This document shows positions 5,279-5,613 of a DNA stretch of 5,613 nt, in pieces (position 1 is the stretch's first letter; the number at the start of each line of letters is the position of its first letter). A program made the position numbers and the translations under genes. The notes under the pieces are model-generated. The model was not told the origin of the DNA. It ran no database searches and saw nothing but the letters and a program-made list of their open reading frames with translations. Origin of the DNA: Campylobacterales bacterium (GTDB lineage: Bacteria > Campylobacterota > Campylobacteria > Campylobacterales > JALSKU01); the NCBI GenBank assembly GCA_027038235.1, contig JALVXV010000310.1, positions 1-5,613 of the forward strand, written 5' to 3'.

Positions 5279-5344
5279 TTAAAAAAATTTAAAAGTTGTC
5301 TTTTGAAAAGACTCTATACCTTCTATCAAGTCCGTCAAATGCAT
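5279..5344 (-). pseudogene. 5' stub of a truncated minus-strand gene
   Basis: Behind an excellent ribosome site and -10 box, an ATG at 5344 opens M-H-L-T-D-L-I-E-G-I-E-S-F-Q-K-T-T-F-K-F-F and then stops at 5279-5281. The first 14-18 residues look like a real protein beginning. The stop arises where the sequence enters the right edge of the IS3 relic, so the rest of the gene seems to have been removed by insertion and later deletion. I see no continuation on the far side of the relic. The pattern D-L-I-E-G-x-x-x-F-Q-K recalls the N-terminus of beta-class carbonic anhydrases, but 14 residues are too few to name it. A functional 21-aa peptide is the alternative. Confidence 0.5.
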
Positions 5345-5349
5345 AATAG

Positions 5350-5369
5350 CTCCTTCTGTTCAAATTATA
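5350..5369 (-). promoter_or_regulatory. Extended -10 promoter and ribosome site of the truncated gene
   Basis: On the minus strand TGC-TATAAT (the TATAAT at 5369-5364) forms an extended -10 box. The only -35 candidate is TTGGGT at 5390-5385, with a 15-base spacer. AAGGAG at 5355-5350 stands five bases before the ATG at 5344. Transcription should start near 5357, giving a very short leader. If active, this promoter now fires into the IS relic on its antisense strand. Confidence 0.55.
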
Positions 5370-5493
5370 GCAAAATTTTATTTAACCCAAATTTTAGAGG
5401 CATTCTTAACAAACAATAAGCAATTTTTAGATATAATCCGTCAAACTTGTTGGAACTTCTTGTTAAATAAATAACTCACTTTTTGCAGCTATT

Positions 5494-5613
5494 TTACTTT
5501 TTAAGGTTGCTTTTTAGAAATGTTTTGCTTTGATACTTTGTCTTTGACTTTTTTATTGTTGATTGTTCTTGGTGTTGTGCCGAACCTTTTTTATTCTTTT
5601 GGGTATCTTCATG
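5494..5613 (-). CDS. Possible C-terminal tail of a gene entering from the right edge
   Basis: On the minus strand the frame is open from the window edge to a TAA at 5494-5496. It gives 39 residues beginning H-E-D-T-Q-K-N-K-K-G-S-A-Q-H and ending F-L-K-S-N-L-K-K. The Lys/Gln/Ser-rich, disordered character is usual for C-terminal tails of RNA-binding proteins such as DEAD-box helicases, but no domain is visible and no family can be named. The opposite strand is also open over much of this length, so the call is tentative. Confidence 0.35.
   Translation of the reverse strand, partial: HEDTQKNKKGSAQHQEQSTIKKSKTKYQSKTFLKSNLKK

Larger units (their letters stand above)
4711..5304 (+). mobile_element. 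IS3-family insertion sequence relic, internally deleted
   Basis: Remnants of both IS3-family frames lie in order: an OrfA-like helix-turn-helix protein and the C-terminal end of the OrfB transposase. About 600 bases are spanned, against roughly 1.2-1.5 kb for intact members. Most of OrfB, including the first two catalytic Asp, is deleted between about 4912 and 4947. The left edge reads CCCCAAGAAAAAAGACAAA at 4711-4729, which resembles the inner part of terminal repeats in many IS3-family elements. At the right, TTGTCTTTT (5296-5304) is the inverse of AAAAGACAA there, but the rest of the right end is missing. Exact edges are therefore approximate and no target duplication is visible. The element cannot encode its own transposition. 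Confidence 0.75.

Noticed and set aside
5296..5304. TTGTCTTTT as a complete right terminal repeat of the IS relic
   Set aside because: Only nine bases match the left end in inverse orientation, and the expected CTTGGGG continuation is absent. I use it only as an approximate edge.
5520..5613. Plus-strand open frame starting MFCFDTLSL, hydrophobic
   Set aside because: It mirrors the Lys/Gln-rich minus-strand frame, and its nearest AAGG is about 14 bases away. It could be real, but the minus-strand reading is slightly better.
1..5613. CRISPR array, tRNA, rRNA or defence operon
   Set aside because: I saw no regularly spaced repeats, no cloverleaf or rRNA-like stretches and no nuclease, toxin-antitoxin or restriction genes.

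Overview
This is an AT-rich window whose protein-coding style (Lys/Ile/Leu/Phe-rich proteins, short leaders, AAGGA-type ribosome sites, TATAAT -10 boxes with poor -35 boxes) fits a member of the Campylobacterota (Epsilonproteobacteria, for example a Sulfurimonas- or Sulfurovum-like organism). That assignment rests on protein character and composition, not on a database search.

Left block, plus strand (1-1897): the nearly complete 3' part of a TolC-family outer-membrane efflux gene is followed, with translational overlaps, by two small uncharacterised membrane-anchored proteins. One (152 aa) has a TTG start on a 4-nt overlap; the other (65 aa) overlaps it by 26 nt. No periplasmic adaptor or RND pump gene follows, so any partners lie upstream of the window or elsewhere.

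Middle block, minus strand (1883-3595): three co-directional genes behind one good promoter encode a secreted 147-aa protein of unknown function, an isochorismatase-like cysteine hydrolase with its Asp-Lys-Cys triad intact, and a TRIC-type (YadS/UPF0126) seven-helix cation-channel homologue. The last gene converges on the left block and the two transcription units overlap by 15 nt at their stop codons.

Right of this, a 370-base gene-poor stretch (3596-3970) carries a 25-bp imperfect inverted repeat (22/25) about 180 bp apart. The rightmost arm overlaps the probable promoter of a 183-aa lipoprotein gene (3971-4522), which ends in a strong hairpin.

The right end (4600-5613) is decayed DNA. It holds a short, internally deleted IS3-family relic whose orfA lacks one G in the start codon and one G in a Trp codon, and whose orfB has lost its catalytic Glu and a HQSL motif. 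Against its right edge lies the 5' stub of a minus-strand gene with intact promoter and ribosome site, apparently cut off by the element. The Lys/Gln-rich tail of another possible minus-strand gene enters from the right edge.

I found no defence system, CRISPR array, tRNA or rRNA. The least ordinary signals are the inverted-repeat unit at 3682-3912, whose core motif recurs at both sides of the IS relic, and the promoter-bearing gene stub at 5279-5369.
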